Source: Mnemiopsis leidyi (lineage: Eukaryota > Ctenophora > Tentaculata > Lobata > Bolinopsidae). Taken from it: a stretch of 54,597 nucleotides of DNA. Shown here piece after piece: positions 22,938 to 33,228 of the stretch. Each line of letters opens with the position of its first letter. Position 1 is the first letter of the stretch. The stretch lies in the NCBI GenBank assembly GCA_000226015.1, contig JH152712.1, positions 295,312 through 349,908 on the forward strand. The letters run 5' to 3'. The notes beneath the pieces are model-generated. The model saw only the letters and a program-made list of their open reading frames with translations. It was not told the origin of the DNA and did no database searches. The position numbers and the translations under genes were made by a program.

Positions 22938-25047
22938 CTATCTAAACCAGGGACTGGTTTTTATCTTCCAGCGCTGTTCAAGTTTAATCTCATCACACTT
23001 CATCATCAACACAGTATTGCTATCAACCAGCTCCAAACACCTCTTCGACTGTGGATGAATTATCCGTTGAGATGTCTTATCGTAGTAAAATTTCTGAGAA
23101 CCATACGACTCCCCTTCTGTAGCTGAGTTCACGTGACAACCGTACATCCTTATGGATGTTCCCTCCTCATGAGTAGAAGTGTCCCAGCACATACCGTCCC
23201 GGTAACCGTTCCTGACATTCCCGTTCTTAGTGAACCCATGTACGTGGTTATCTCCTATATTAGGGGGTGTAACACGACAAGGGTACAAGATAACTACAGT
23301 TTCGCTGTTTATTTCAAGACAAAGCTTCTCGTCGTACAGAGACATGACCTCGCCCACGTAATCAAACTGATCTGGTTCCCAGGAGAAGTAGCTAACGAGG
23401 ATCTCCTTCTTGTACCACTCGTAGTCTCTGCTACACTGATCAGGATTAAACTCTGATCTGATATCGTCTGACATGTCCCAGATTAACTTCTGCCAATCCT
23501 CGTCTGACGTTAGCTTGTTTATAAGTTTTTCTTTGTCCATATCAAGGGCTATAAAGTTGATAAGTTCGGCTACACTTTCGTATACAAGTTTGGGGAAGAG
23601 GTCCTCTGTTTTGTTGGCAAAGTACCGGTCGAGATTCCAGTCAAAACTGTTGGGATGGAGCACCTGGGCGCGAAGTAAGTTCATTAAGTTCGTATTCCAA
23701 TTTCGGGTTATTCTCAACAACATCGGTACCTAATGGTTCGGTCAAAAATGCAAGGAAGGAGGATAGTCAATTAGCAAATGAAGATTCCCCACAAAACCTA
23801 ACTTTTACAGACAAACTTTGCACAACACTACTAACCTGACTACAAGGGACGACATAGGCACCCTCACCACACATCCACATTCTGTAGGACAACCTAGTGT
23901 TCTCCACACCCCAGGATCTTCCCTGGATACTATCCGGATAATACTCCAACAAAGTCGACTTAAAGGCAGCTAGCCCTCCCCCTAGTATAGCTGGAGTGGG
24001 AAAGGGATCCCAACTGTTTCTGTCCTGCCCTTCACCACTATACTCATACATGGAGATAATACCTACTCCTTTCTGGGGCTGTACACCGTACAGCTTAGGT
24101 GTGAGGTGACCGTAGGTGTCGTATTGGTTCTCTTGGATCATGTGGAGGAGAGGGGCGGCTATAGACTTGGGATTAGAGATGAGAACGCTTAATAGAGGTT
24201 CTAACCATACCTCACTCACCTGTGGAGAGACATTGAAAATAACCAGTGCAGCACTAATATCTGATAGATTACATGTCAACTTAAATTTATCCAACATACA
24301 TGCGCATATTTGGTGCTTTATGAAAGCAAACACGATAAAAACTGTTTCAAGAATAAAAATAACCTCCATATGACTGTCGAGTATAACAACAACGTCCCCC
24401 TCCGCCTCATGCAGACCCCTCAATCTGGACCCAGCAATACCCAGTCTCTCTTCATTCCTCAAATACCTTAGAGGCATCCGCTGATCCTTAGCGTACTTCA
24501 AAACCTCTTCTGTTATATTCAAAACACTACAATCATCAATCAGAATAATCTCTTTCAAATATTTGGGCAGAGTCCGATGGACAATGGTCGTTAAAGTTCT
24601 GAGCAGTAATACTGATAACTCATTGTGATAAGCGATGATAACCGACACAGACACATCATAGTCCTTGTCCAGATAATTTAGACATTGGATATCGTACAAG
24701 GGTTTCGACATGGGTAACAAGTCTCTCTGACTCCAGTGTATCGACACATTCCGATAATATTTGTCTGAAAGTTCCTGAACCTCCTCCCTGCTCATCTCCC
24801 CTAACTTTTCCTTATACTCAAACTCCTTCATAACTCTACTTTTAAAGGATCTGACATCGTCCACGTAGTACAGTTCCCCACTAAGAAGAGCGTTACCGTA
24901 GAAGACAGCTCTGTCAAGAGAGTCCGGGTCAGTGTAGTAGTCGGTAGGAGTGAGGAATGAGATAACACCCAATAGGAGGGTAATAGCAGTGAGACTTAAC
25001 ACGCTTAGTGTGACTAGGAGACGAAACATGCTTCTGTAGGGAAACAT
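22938..25047 (-). CDS. Polypeptide N-acetylgalactosaminyltransferase-like, paralog A
   Basis: Three exons, 25047-24364, 24219-23836 and 23663-22938, give about 597 residues, the usual GALNT length. The start ATG is followed by a short basic segment and one hydrophobic helix (about residues 9-31), the type II membrane anchor expected of a Golgi enzyme. The GT-A domain shows ILIDDCS, the metal-binding DSH of ILDSHME, WLEPLL, ILGGGLAAF, WGVEN and a PCSQ-V-LH segment. The C terminus is a ricin-type (QxW) lectin domain with CLEI, CWD, CLEL and EQRWKI. In most GALNTs the catalytic His sits in a VGH-F/V-F-R loop; here the His is in LHPN and the loop is rewritten. DSHCE is DSHME. The expected reaction is GalNAc transfer from UDP-GalNAc to Ser/Thr, but these changes make activity uncertain. 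It is a tandem paralog of 26637-28726. Confidence 0.85.
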
Positions 25048-25228
25048 CCTGGTCTGTTAGAGAGGTCTGTTAGAGAGGTCTGTTAGAGAGGTCTGTTAGA
25101 AGTCTGCTAGAGAAGTCTGCTAGAGAAGTCTGCTAGAGAAGTCTGCTAAAGAAGTCTGCTAGAGCGGTCTGGTAGAGAAGTCTGCTAGAGAGGTCTGCTA
25201 GAGAGGTCTGCTAGAGAAGTCTGCTACT
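25048..25228 (-). repeat. 13-bp minisatellite directly upstream of GALNT-like ATG
   Basis: There are about thirteen head-to-tail units, GGTCTGTTAGAGA on the plus strand grading into AGTCTGCTAGAGA, with one 11-base unit at the junction. The array ends within a few bases of the ATG at 25047. It is therefore 5' UTR or core promoter of paralog A. The two unit variants are spatially sorted, which indicates local expansion. Confidence 0.88.
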
Positions 25229-26344
25229 CTGATAGAATAGGGTTCCAACTTTAAGAAGTTGAGCAAGTTTCTGCCTGTTCTAGGTAAGGACGGGTTAGTG
25301 TACAGAGTTTGACAAGACTCTTGTATTTCGTTACTTACAACTACAAACGCCCGTGAGTACTGAGTGTGTTTATATGTCTAAAACTCATGTCAACCAACAG
25401 AAACACAAACAAAAAACACAAAAACACAACAAGAAACACAATTTCGAAAGCAGAGACGATCAAATATACATAACTTCGTAGTTTATCAAACACACTGAAG
25501 GCTGTACAAGGAGGGAGTGCTAAAGTGGAATATCACAACATTACCTAGACCAACTCTTCTCCCCTTACCAGGCACACGGTCCCATGTGGTAACGTATGTA
25601 TAGTACACTCAGTCGGTAGTCAACTCTTATGATACAGCCGTTTACTGTGTATGTGCTGCACAATGTTGACAATGTTGCTGTCGATAGAACCGGGAGTGGG
25701 ATATTTAATGCGGACACAAACGATCTAGAGTCAGACATGCAATGCGGACACAAATAACCCCACCTCCACAAGATTTCTAACTCAATGACAAACATTGACT
25801 ACCATTTCTAACATGGTCCCGATAGAAGTCACGTAGAGAAGGGAACAATTCAATTTAGGCGAACGCAGACAATCATCCCATAAGTATTTTGAAGGTTTAT
25901 TTGTTGTCGCAGAGACAAAGTCAAAATTTTTGTGGAATCAGCTAAAGAAATTTGATTGTTAAAATCAATTGTTTAGTAACATTTCTGGCATAAACTGCAC
26001 GTTTGCAAACACATTGCAATTCAATTGAATTCATTTGATAGCCAATAGCCAATAATAATGATCTCATAAGTCGATCGTAATAAATAGATAAGTCCTTTAT
26101 CGATATAAGGAACAGTGTGAGTTCTTCTGTTATCAATTATAATGCTAAAGAACTAAGCAAATTATAAACCATTCGACAGTCAATACAAATTCAGTCCGAT
26201 TGTATGTTATCTAAATAATCGATTACCAATCCCTTTGGTTGTAAACTGTTTCGGGAGCTCTTTTCCAAAACTCCGGTCCTATCCCATGACAAAAATACCA
26301 TTTATTGAAATATAATAATAAATATACAACATAAGAACATAAAT
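25229..26344. other. Intergenic between GALNT-like paralogs
   Basis: Non-coding. A short A/C-rich CAAACAAAAAACACAAAAAC tract is near 25406. No exon or RNA was supported. A minus-strand AATAAA (TTTATT at 26301-26306) may serve the upstream paralog B, which would place the GACCAT-rich element inside its 3' UTR. Confidence 0.4.
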
Positions 26345-26609
26345 TAGGGGGGGGGGGGGGTAANATGACCACGATTTTTTTGACCATTTGGCCTACGTCC
26401 GGGTGTCATGGTCAAATGGTCAAAAATTTTTGACCATGACCATGGCCAAAATTTCAGAATTGCCGTGGTCAAATGGTCAAAATTACCATTGACCATGGGT
26501 AAATTCCAGGGTGTCATGGTCATGGTCAATTTCTTTTGACCATTGACCATGGGGTAAATTTCAGGGTGTCATGGTCATGGTCAGTGCCTTACCCCCCCCC
26601 CCCCAACTT
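26345..26609. mobile_element. G-tract-bounded inverted-repeat element rich in GACCAT
   Basis: It starts TTAGGGGGGGGGGGGGG then TAA and ends TTACCCCCCCCCCCCC then AA, so the homopolymer ends are inverted repeats. Inside are many copies of GGTCAAATGGTCAAA / GACCATGACCATGG and their complements, alternating with GGGTGTCATGGTC and AAATTTCAGGGTGT. It carries one N (26364). A partial second copy begins at 54237. No coding capacity is present. It resembles a simple-sequence-bearing MITE. It lies 28 bases past the stop of paralog B. Confidence 0.6.
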
Positions 26610-26636
26610 AATAAATGTACAATTGTTTTGCATGGA

Positions 26637-28726
26637 CTAAAACCAAGCACTCATTTTTATGTTCCACTCTTGCTCTTTTCTCTCCACGTCACATTTAACC
26701 AGCCACGCTGTTTCCCTATTAGCGATCTCTAGACATCTGTTAGAAGGCACATGAACAATCCGCATAGTTTCATTATTGTACTCAAAGTGTTGGGAAGCAA
26801 ACGGTTTTCCCTCCGTAGCTGAATGGGCATGACAAGGGTAAGCAATGATGATTGTCTGGTCGGCCGAACCAGGTCCGTCCCAGCAATATTTGTCGTTACT
26901 CCCAACCCTGATGTTACGGTTCTTGGTGAAGCCCATGGTGTGGCCATCGTTAACTGTCGTGGTTCCTTCTCTGCAAAGGTATGGAACGATTTTCAAGTCA
27001 ATTACTTCAAGACAGAGATCGGGGATTGCAACCGATTGTATTTCTCCGACGATGGTGAACTCGTCTTTTTCCCATGACACATATCCCTCGTACACTTCGT
27101 GAATGTAGTAGGAATAGTCTTTGCACTTGTGTTCATCCGGGTTAAAAGTTTTCTTGATACGAATCGAATTCTTTTTTATTGTCTCAGCAAGTTTTGGATC
27201 ATTAGTAAATTTTAGGACAAGCTTATTCTTATCAACATCCTTCTTCACAAAGTTAATGGCCTCGGACAACGATTCTCCCATGAGATGATGAAACACTGTG
27301 GCATTTGGAAAGTATCTTAAAAGAAGGCCGTCATTTCCATTTGGGTGAAGAATCTGAAATAAAAAGTTTATTAACCAAGCATAATTCAAAAATCATCTAC
27401 GAGTCTTGTAAGCAAGAGTTTGCCCATATCAGTTAATGAAACATTTAACAGTCATAGAGTCACTATATTTCAAACCTGACTACAGGGACACATCCAAACT
27501 CCCTCTCCGCACATCCAGGCTCTAAAAGCCAGTCTGTTGTTCTCCACTCCCCAGCCGTTTCCCGTCACCCCCTCCGGGTACAAGGTCTCTAAAACATCCT
27601 TGTATCCAGCAATACCTCCACCCAACAAACTTGAGGAAGGGTAAGATTCCCACCGTCTGCCCGTTTCAGAGCCTTTTGTTTGGAGGATGTCGAAGACGCC
27701 AAACGCTTTCTGCATTCTGATGTAGTAGGGGGAAGCAGGTACTCCATTATGTGCAGTGTATTTCTGTTCGTCAGACATTTGTATCAGTGGAATAGCTAGA
27801 GCTCTAGGTTTTGATTGTAATGTATGAAGTAAAGGTTCAAGCCAGCCATCGTTAACCTGTAGATAAACATAGTAAAGCAAAATTACATTTCTAAAAGCCC
27901 ACTTGCTTTTTAAAATTTCTTGTGTTCGGGCGTTTGGCAAGATAGAAAGATAGAAATTCTAGGTTCATCGGACATCATATCAGATTTACCGAGATCCCTA
28001 TCAGGTTAAAACTATTATAGACAAAAACACCCAACTTACCTCCATGTGACTATCTATAAGCACAACAACATCTCCTTTCGCAGCAAAAATGCCTTTCCGT
28101 CTTGAGTTAGCAATACCAAGCTGCTGATCATTGTGAAGATAAACCAATGGAATGTCCTGATCCTTTGCATACTCAGTTATTTCGGCGGTGATGTTTATGG
28201 AACTGTTGTCGTCAAGAAGGACGACTTCCTTGAGATATCTTGGAAGTGTTCTGTGTTTGATTGTGGTAAGAGTTCGCATCAGCAAAATTGAAAGTTCGTC
28301 ATGGTAGGTGATAACTATGGAAACGGTCACATCGTACTTATTCTCCATAAAATCAAAGCACATAATGTCAAAAAGTGGCTTCGAGGGCGGTAGCAGTTTT
28401 CGCTGACTCCATTGAATGGTAATGTTTCTGTGAAAAGTCTCTGATAAATTTTTTATTTCCTCTTCTGAAAGTTGTGAAAGTTTGTTTTTATAGAACCACT
28501 CTTTGCTTATTCTGCTGCGAAATGATTGTATGGTATCTGCAAAGAACGAGAACTTGGGTTCATTGTGGTCGAAATTCCTCGGGGCTATAGTGAAGTCGTA
28601 TACATTTTCTACTTCAGGAAATGATACGAGGGATATAAACGCATACAAGACGGTAAAAACGGCGCAAAACAAGGAAAAAAACAATACAAGCAATCGAATA
28701 AAACTCCAAAATGGAAAGTTCGGCAT
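26637..28726 (-). CDS. Polypeptide N-acetylgalactosaminyltransferase-like, paralog B
   Basis: Three exons, 28726-28040, 27856-27476 and 27353-26637, give about 594 residues. I chose the ATG at 28726 (MPNFPFWSFIR) because the longer frame upstream starts with TTG. A hydrophobic type II anchor follows at about residues 10-32. Recognisable GALNT blocks are VLLDDNS, LIDSHME, VNDGWLEPLL, LLGGGIAGY, WGVEN and PCSQ-ILHPN. The lectin domain has CLEV, CWDG, CLEI and EQEWNI. Introns fall at the same codons as in paralog A (after DSHME and after PCSQ), so the pair arose by tandem duplication of an intron-containing gene. It shares paralog A's altered DSHME and LHPN active-site segments. Sequence divergence between the paralogs is high, suggesting an old duplication or fast evolution. 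Confidence 0.85.
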
Positions 28727-29159
28727 AGTCAGTTTGAGACGAAGTATATCATTTCCATACAGAACACCATTAGATAATTTCAAAGCCTTGACGCAAAGGA
28801 GTGTATGTACACGTATTTACTGAATTCCATGAGGTAAGTTGACGGTTGAACCAGGTGCTATCTAATATAATAATTTTCACTGGCCTATTGCTGGGATAAC
28901 TTTGTTTTTTGTGCAAGACTCACTGACAGCACTCATAAACTGAGGCAGCAACCCTCAGTGTAAAACACACTCTTGGAATGAGGGTTCTGCTGGATCCCAT
29001 CTAGCTGCACTCGGTCATTTCTCTTTAACCGCTAGATGATATACTTATAAACGTATAGTTGAGTCGCGTCCGCCCCTCCTAGGATTGACTGGGATAACTG
29101 TGACTAACAGCAAGTACGTTGTGAGATCAAGGTAGAGCGCAGCCTGGGGCCAAAATCTT
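28727..29159. other. 5' flank of GALNT-like paralog B, non-coding
   Basis: No TATA-like or other core promoter element could be assigned with confidence. A TTG-initiated extension of the paralog B frame reaches 28783 but has no ATG. Confidence 0.35.
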
Positions 29160-29845
29160 CAACCGCCTGAGAACCGCTTAAGAACCGCTTCAGAACCGTT
29201 TAAGAACCGCTAAGAGCCGGCTAAGAACTGTCGAGCGACCGCTTAAATCCGGCTAAGAACCGCTTAAGAATCGCACAAGGACCGTGTAAGAACCGCTTAA
29301 GAACCACTCAAGAACCGTTTAAGAACCACTTAAGAACCACTCAAGAACCACTTAAGAACCACTTAAGAACTGCAAAAACAATAGGTAAGTGGAAAAATCG
29401 GCGAATTGGGACGCCGGACGTTAATTCATGAAAAGAACCACTTAATTAAGAACCGTTAAGAACGGCTTACTAGCCAGCAGCCACATAGAAGGTTTAGACC
29501 CTGCTGCAGCTAACCGCTTAAGAACCGCTTGCGGGTTAGGTTTAGGGTTAGGGTTAGAGTTATGTCGCTGTTGACTAGAAAGCGGTTCTAAACGGCTTTG
29601 AATAGCTTCATGAACGGTTCTCAAGAAGTTTTTAACATTAATTGCCGTCCCATTTTATTCGACCTGCCTATTGTATTGGTGGTTCTTAAGCGGTTCTGAG
29701 CCGGTTTTAAGTGGTCGTTCGACGGTTCTTAGCCGGCTCTTGGTGGTTTTTAAGCGGTTCTTAAGCGGTTCTTAAACGGTTCTTAAGCGGTTGTTCAACG
29801 GGTCTTAAGCAGTTCTTAAGCTGTTCTTAAGCGGTTCAAAGGTGT
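29160..29845. repeat. Foldback satellite of AAGAACCGCTT units, arms in opposite orientation
   Basis: The left part (29165-29372, with extensions to 29530) is many imperfect tandem units of AAGAACCGCTT / AAGAACCACTT. The right part (about 29576-29845) is the same unit inverted, AAGCGGTTCTT. The central unique stretch holds a TTAGGG-type tract. The arms could pair over more than 150 bases. No coding frame is meaningful here. Confidence 0.9.
29533..29557 (+). repeat. Interstitial telomere-like TTAGGG tract
   Basis: The sequence reads GGGTTAGGTTTAGGGTTAGG then GTTAG, about four degenerate TTAGGG units. It sits between the two arms of the AAGAACCGCTT foldback. It is the canonical metazoan telomere hexamer but too short to be a telomere. 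Confidence 0.75.
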
Positions 29846-30078
29846 TGGGATGCAGATGTGTTTGGCCTTTTTCCCTTATTACTACATCAAAGTGGGTAAA
29901 CTTTTACGTTTCGCTGCCCCAAATAAGGTATGTACTATATATTTTTTAATAATGAATTACTTTTTTTAACAATGAATTACTGTTTAAGTTGCTTTGTAAT
30001 TGCATCAAGAAGCTGCTTAAAAAGTAAAAGATGAGTTTATAATGCAGCCTGCATCTAAAAGATGTCATGACAACAAAC

Positions 30079-30157
30079 CTCTAATCTAAGGACGAGATTT
30101 CTCCTGTCGTCCTCCAATAGCTGGCGTTGAGTAATTTCATGTTCAAGAGCCGAGTTC
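30079..30157 (-). CDS. Coiled-coil gene exon
   Basis: A TTTCAG acceptor and a GAG|GTTTGT donor bound 79 bases. The first base completes an Arg codon with the AG left by the exon ending at 30945. The encoded helix is NSALEHEITQRQLLEDDRRN followed by LVLRLE. It ends in phase 0, matching the linker exon at 22056. The charge and Leu spacing indicate a coiled coil. Confidence 0.72.
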
Positions 30158-30394
30158 CTGAAATTCCGAGCTGGTTAAGTCAGTGCAACATTTCGGACAC
30201 TTTCCTGAAATCATTTATCTCCATAAAATCAAATTGGTTCATACGTTTAAAGTGCCAACAGTTGAATAAGATAAATAGATAAATATTGGCACTCATTACA
30301 CGTTTAACTTAACTACGTTTATCTTAAAATAATTAACAAACTCGATTACAACTTAAATAGGTTTTCACTATAAATTGCTCGTCGAATCATACTG

Positions 30395-30694
30395 TTAAAA
30401 GTTTCTAACACAAGCGTGTGATAAAACAAGATCAGGCACACCTTCAAAAGAAATATTTAGATTAAGTAAGTCCTTAAAGTGCATCTTGTGCTTGGTTGAT
30501 TTATCTAAAAACGTTCCAAAATCAGAAATCAATGAGCCGTCAAAATCATGATAATGTCCGGCTTCAATAATTCTATTACCTATACTCTTAAATTGTGCTT
30601 TAAGTGGGAAAGGAATCTTTTCAAGCCCCTCATTTCGAGCAATCTCGACTCCTAGAGGTTTGCACTGAATGGCAACAGGCGATGGACCGAAGAA
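30395..30694 (-). CDS. Unassigned 99-codon open frame in an intron
   Basis: A stop-to-stop open frame of 99 codons without an obvious start Met. It has balanced, protein-like composition (GVEIARNEGLEKIPFPLKAQ, then GNRIIEAGHYHDFDGSLISD, ending VLSHACVRNF). It lies in the 787-base intron of the coiled-coil gene. A CATTCAG acceptor-like site at about 30668 does not give a compatible phase for that gene. It may be a decayed transposon or retrogene fragment, or an alternative exon. I recognise no family. Confidence 0.35.
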   Translation of the reverse strand, partial: FFGPSPVAIQCKPLGVEIARNEGLEKIPFPLKAQFKSIGNRIIEAGHYHDFDGSLISDFGTFLDKSTKHKMHFKDLLNLNISFEGVPDLVLSHACVRNF

Positions 30695-30944
30695 TCATCC
30701 AAGCAACATGCTGTGAGTCGAACAAAGAATATTTGATCAGGCTAAGTCAGGTAGTAAATTGAGAAAATTGAAGGACTGGCACCGCGCTGGGTTTGACGTG
30801 ACAATCTCTCGTTTTACTGTTTTCCTTCCTTTTTAATGAGTGTCGAGGCCCGTCTTTTGGTGCTAAGAGAAATTAGAAAAATAGGAATCTTACCATATCT
30901 GGTAGGAGTTGAGATAGCACTAACTCAATAAGCACATTAGGTAC

Positions 30945-31048
30945 CTGAATGCCAGTTGCTCCCTCAGGTCCTCTATTACTTTTTTCTTGTCCCGCAGTGC
31001 ATCATACAGTTCTTGTTTCACCTTCTCCTCGTCTATACTCGCTGATTT
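30945..31048 (-). CDS. Coiled-coil gene exon
   Basis: A CTTTACAG acceptor and an AG|GTACCT donor bound 104 bases. The open frame reads KSASIDEEKVKQELYDALRD then KKKVIEDLREQLAF. It ends with two bases of a codon completed by the next exon at 30157. The charged helical pattern and matching phase make it convincing. Confidence 0.75.
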
Positions 31049-31280
31049 CTGTAAAGTTACATCATATCATTGTTTATCTAAAGGTCGAATGCCCGAATTC
31101 CGTTGAGTGGGGACATTACATTGTCTTTTGTAAAAAGGTGCCACACAGTTGAATTAAAATATATAAGGACTAAAGAAAGCAGTTGCCAATCTTCAATAAA
31201 CTTAAATTATATCAATAGATAATCGTTTGTACCGCCTGAAATTTACAAAAAAAAGTAAGCTGTTTAACAGGGATGTTAAC

Positions 31281-31381
31281 CTCGACTTCAGTTATGCGAT
31301 ATTCAATGTCGTAGTCGGCATGACGCATCATGTTCGACTCAATCATTACCACATTTCTCCATGAAGATACGGACCATTTTC
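31281..31381 (-). CDS. Probable upstream exon of the coiled-coil gene
   Basis: A CAACTCAG acceptor and a GAG|GTTAAC donor bound 101 bases reading KWSVSSWRNVVMIESNMMRH then ADYDIEYRITEVE. It ends in phase 0, as the exon at 31048 requires, and its end is helical. The acceptor pyrimidine tract is poor and the frame continues open past the donor, so the call is tentative. Further upstream exons were not found. Confidence 0.42.
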
Positions 31382-32748
31382 CTGAGTTGCAATTCAGGGA
31401 TTAAATCACGTTAAGTTATGATGGTACAGTAGGTCATAACGGATGCAAAGGTTTCACTAGAATTTTCAGCAAAATTACTCATCACAGCGACTGTTTGAGT
31501 TCTTCACTTCGGCGAAGACTTTTAAGTTACAATTATGGTATTAAAACAGCCAACATTTTCAGACCTAGCAAACTTTGAAGGGTTTTTGTGATCGATTCAT
31601 GAACTTTAACAGAAAGTGTAAACTTTGAAAACATATAAAGTACACACGCACTCTCAATAACAATGATGAGTCTTATCTACATAATACTATAATAGTATAA
31701 TACGAAATATTTAAATATAAAGTTTTGTTGTTTGTACCCTAACAGCTATGATAATAAAATAAAAAATTCTAATATAATGTTTTGTTTTTTAAACCCTAAC
31801 AGATATGATAATACAGTGTCTTAATTGATTGATTAAATTTATTTTATCATTCAGTGAGTTACTGTTACGTGCCATAAAAAGAAATTAGCTTTTGGACTTT
31901 TAAAACTCTTAAATTAATGCGTAAAATTTAAAATTAAAATACTGTTTATCCCTACTGAAACTGATAATGACTTAAGTACCAAGAATTTTGTAATAGCTCA
32001 ATAGAATCATACATCGTAAAAATTGTATTATACAATACCACCCCGATATTACAAATAATCTCTTACCGTTGAAAAGTGGTTAATTAAGGATTTAAACGAT
32101 GAAATTTAAGCGAAGTGTAGCACCATGCCGTAAATTATTATAAATAAATGGATACAATCATTTAAACAAAGTTATCGGACGAATTGGTTAAAAGAAAAGG
32201 ACACACAAAACATCTTGAATAAACAATTTAAATTTAGGTTTGATTTGGAACTTAAGAAATCCTTGGGGATTGATAAAAGTCAGTCAACAACTGGTTTTTT
32301 ATCTCTAAAGCTGCAAATAAAACATGGCCTCGTAGAAGAGCACTGAGATTGAGTTAGCTTTAAAATCACGACGTTCATATTGCAAATAGTAAGATTCAGT
32401 TAAAAATTGGCATGAAAATTTTACCAAGGCTCAAATACCAGACAAAGTTAAAAACCAAATGACTCAACAAAACAAGTAAATAAATCTTTTACAATTATCA
32501 ATTTTTTGGTACAATTTACGAATTTCAGGATACAGTTCTCTGGCTTAATTAAAATTGTCTACATTACATTATTCACCGCGGCACCATAACATGCGAGATA
32601 AAAGAAATTTGGTTGATGAAAAACCAAAAGTTTCAAAATCCAAAATATTATTAAACTAAACGTAAAACTGTTTATAATGTAATACCTATATCATAATAAA
32701 AATATCAACTGAATACATAACCCTCAATGGGACCACAATGCCAGCTCT
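31382..32748. other. AT-rich non-coding region
   Basis: A degenerate direct duplication of about 57 bases lies at 31715-31815 (AACCCTAACAG/ACCCTAACAG plus TATGATAAT words). No coding exon is supported. It is the 3' flank of the EF-hand gene, but no minus-strand AATAAA is close to that stop. Confidence 0.4.
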
Positions 32749-33228
32749 TTAGACCCAATGTAACCATGCCAGAAATTCTGAAAAAGAGACAACACCATTT
32801 CCATCTTTGTCAAGTGCTTTAACAGCAGCTTCAGTAGTGGTGACATCATGATTTAGATCAGCCATTACCTTAGTAAACTCCTGAACATCCAAACTCCCCT
32901 GACCATCAGTGTCATATTTCTTGAACATTTCAACAGCTTGGTGTACAACATAGAACTTTGAAGAATCATTAATAAGCTGAAAATTTTCTCCGCTGTTCAA
33001 CCATTTTTGAAATTCATCAAAAGATAAATTTTTTGAACCATCCTCGTCACGTAAAAGCATGTAAATTTCAGCCTGTTCAATATCCATGCCTAGATCCTCC
33101 TGCAACAGCTGCTCAAGTTCTTTGTCCCCCAGAGTCCCACTGTTGTCTTTGTCATACTTCGAGAACAAGCTTTTTAGTACCAAGTCTGGTGTCTCAGTAC
33201 CAAAATACCCATAAGCTGAATATGCCAT
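32749..33228 (-). CDS. Four-EF-hand calcium-binding protein
   Basis: An intronless 159-residue frame. I start it at the ATG at 33228 (MAYSAYGYFG); the longer upstream extension begins with TTG and is unlikely. Four EF-hand loops are visible at residues 26-37 (DKDNSGTLGDKE), 61-72 (DEDGSKNLSFDE), 106-117 (DTDGQGSLDVQE) and 140-151 (DKDGNGVVSFSE). All four keep Asp at position 1 and Glu at position 12. The second has Lys at position 6 instead of Gly, so its calcium binding may be weaker. The size and pairing resemble calmodulin-like or calbindin-like sensors. There is no signal peptide, so it is probably cytosolic. The closest family cannot be named. Lack of introns suggests either a small gene or a retrocopy; the frame is intact. 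Confidence 0.85.
   Translation of the reverse strand: MAYSAYGYFGTETPDLVLKSLFSKYDKDNSGTLGDKELEQLLQEDLGMDIEQAEIYMLLRDEDGSKNLSFDEFQKWLNSGENFQLINDSSKFYVVHQAVEMFKKYDTDGQGSLDVQEFTKVMADLNHDVTTTEAAVKALDKDGNGVVSFSEFLAWLHWV

Larger units (their letters stand above)
10229..31381 (-). other. Span of a minus-strand multi-exon coiled-coil gene with nested genes
   Basis: Six exons on the minus strand join in compatible phase: 31381-31281 (weaker), 31048-30945, 30157-30079, 22056-21865, 12611-12518 and 10374-10229. Four of the five junctions link well-formed exons: a 2+1 split codon, two phase-0 joins and a 1+2 split codon. Chance agreement at each join is about one in three, so this is supportive rather than conclusive. 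The predicted product is mostly coiled coil with a Thr/Gln/Ser-rich linker. I do not recognise the family. Introns of about 8 kb and 9.3 kb would contain the two GALNT-like genes and the first LDLa-GPCR. An alternative is two or three separate coiled-coil genes. Confidence 0.5.

Noticed and set aside
28727-28783. N-terminal extension of GALNT-like paralog B (MKLSNGVLYG...)
   Set aside because: It begins with TTG. The ATG at 28726 directly precedes the type II membrane anchor, as in paralog A.
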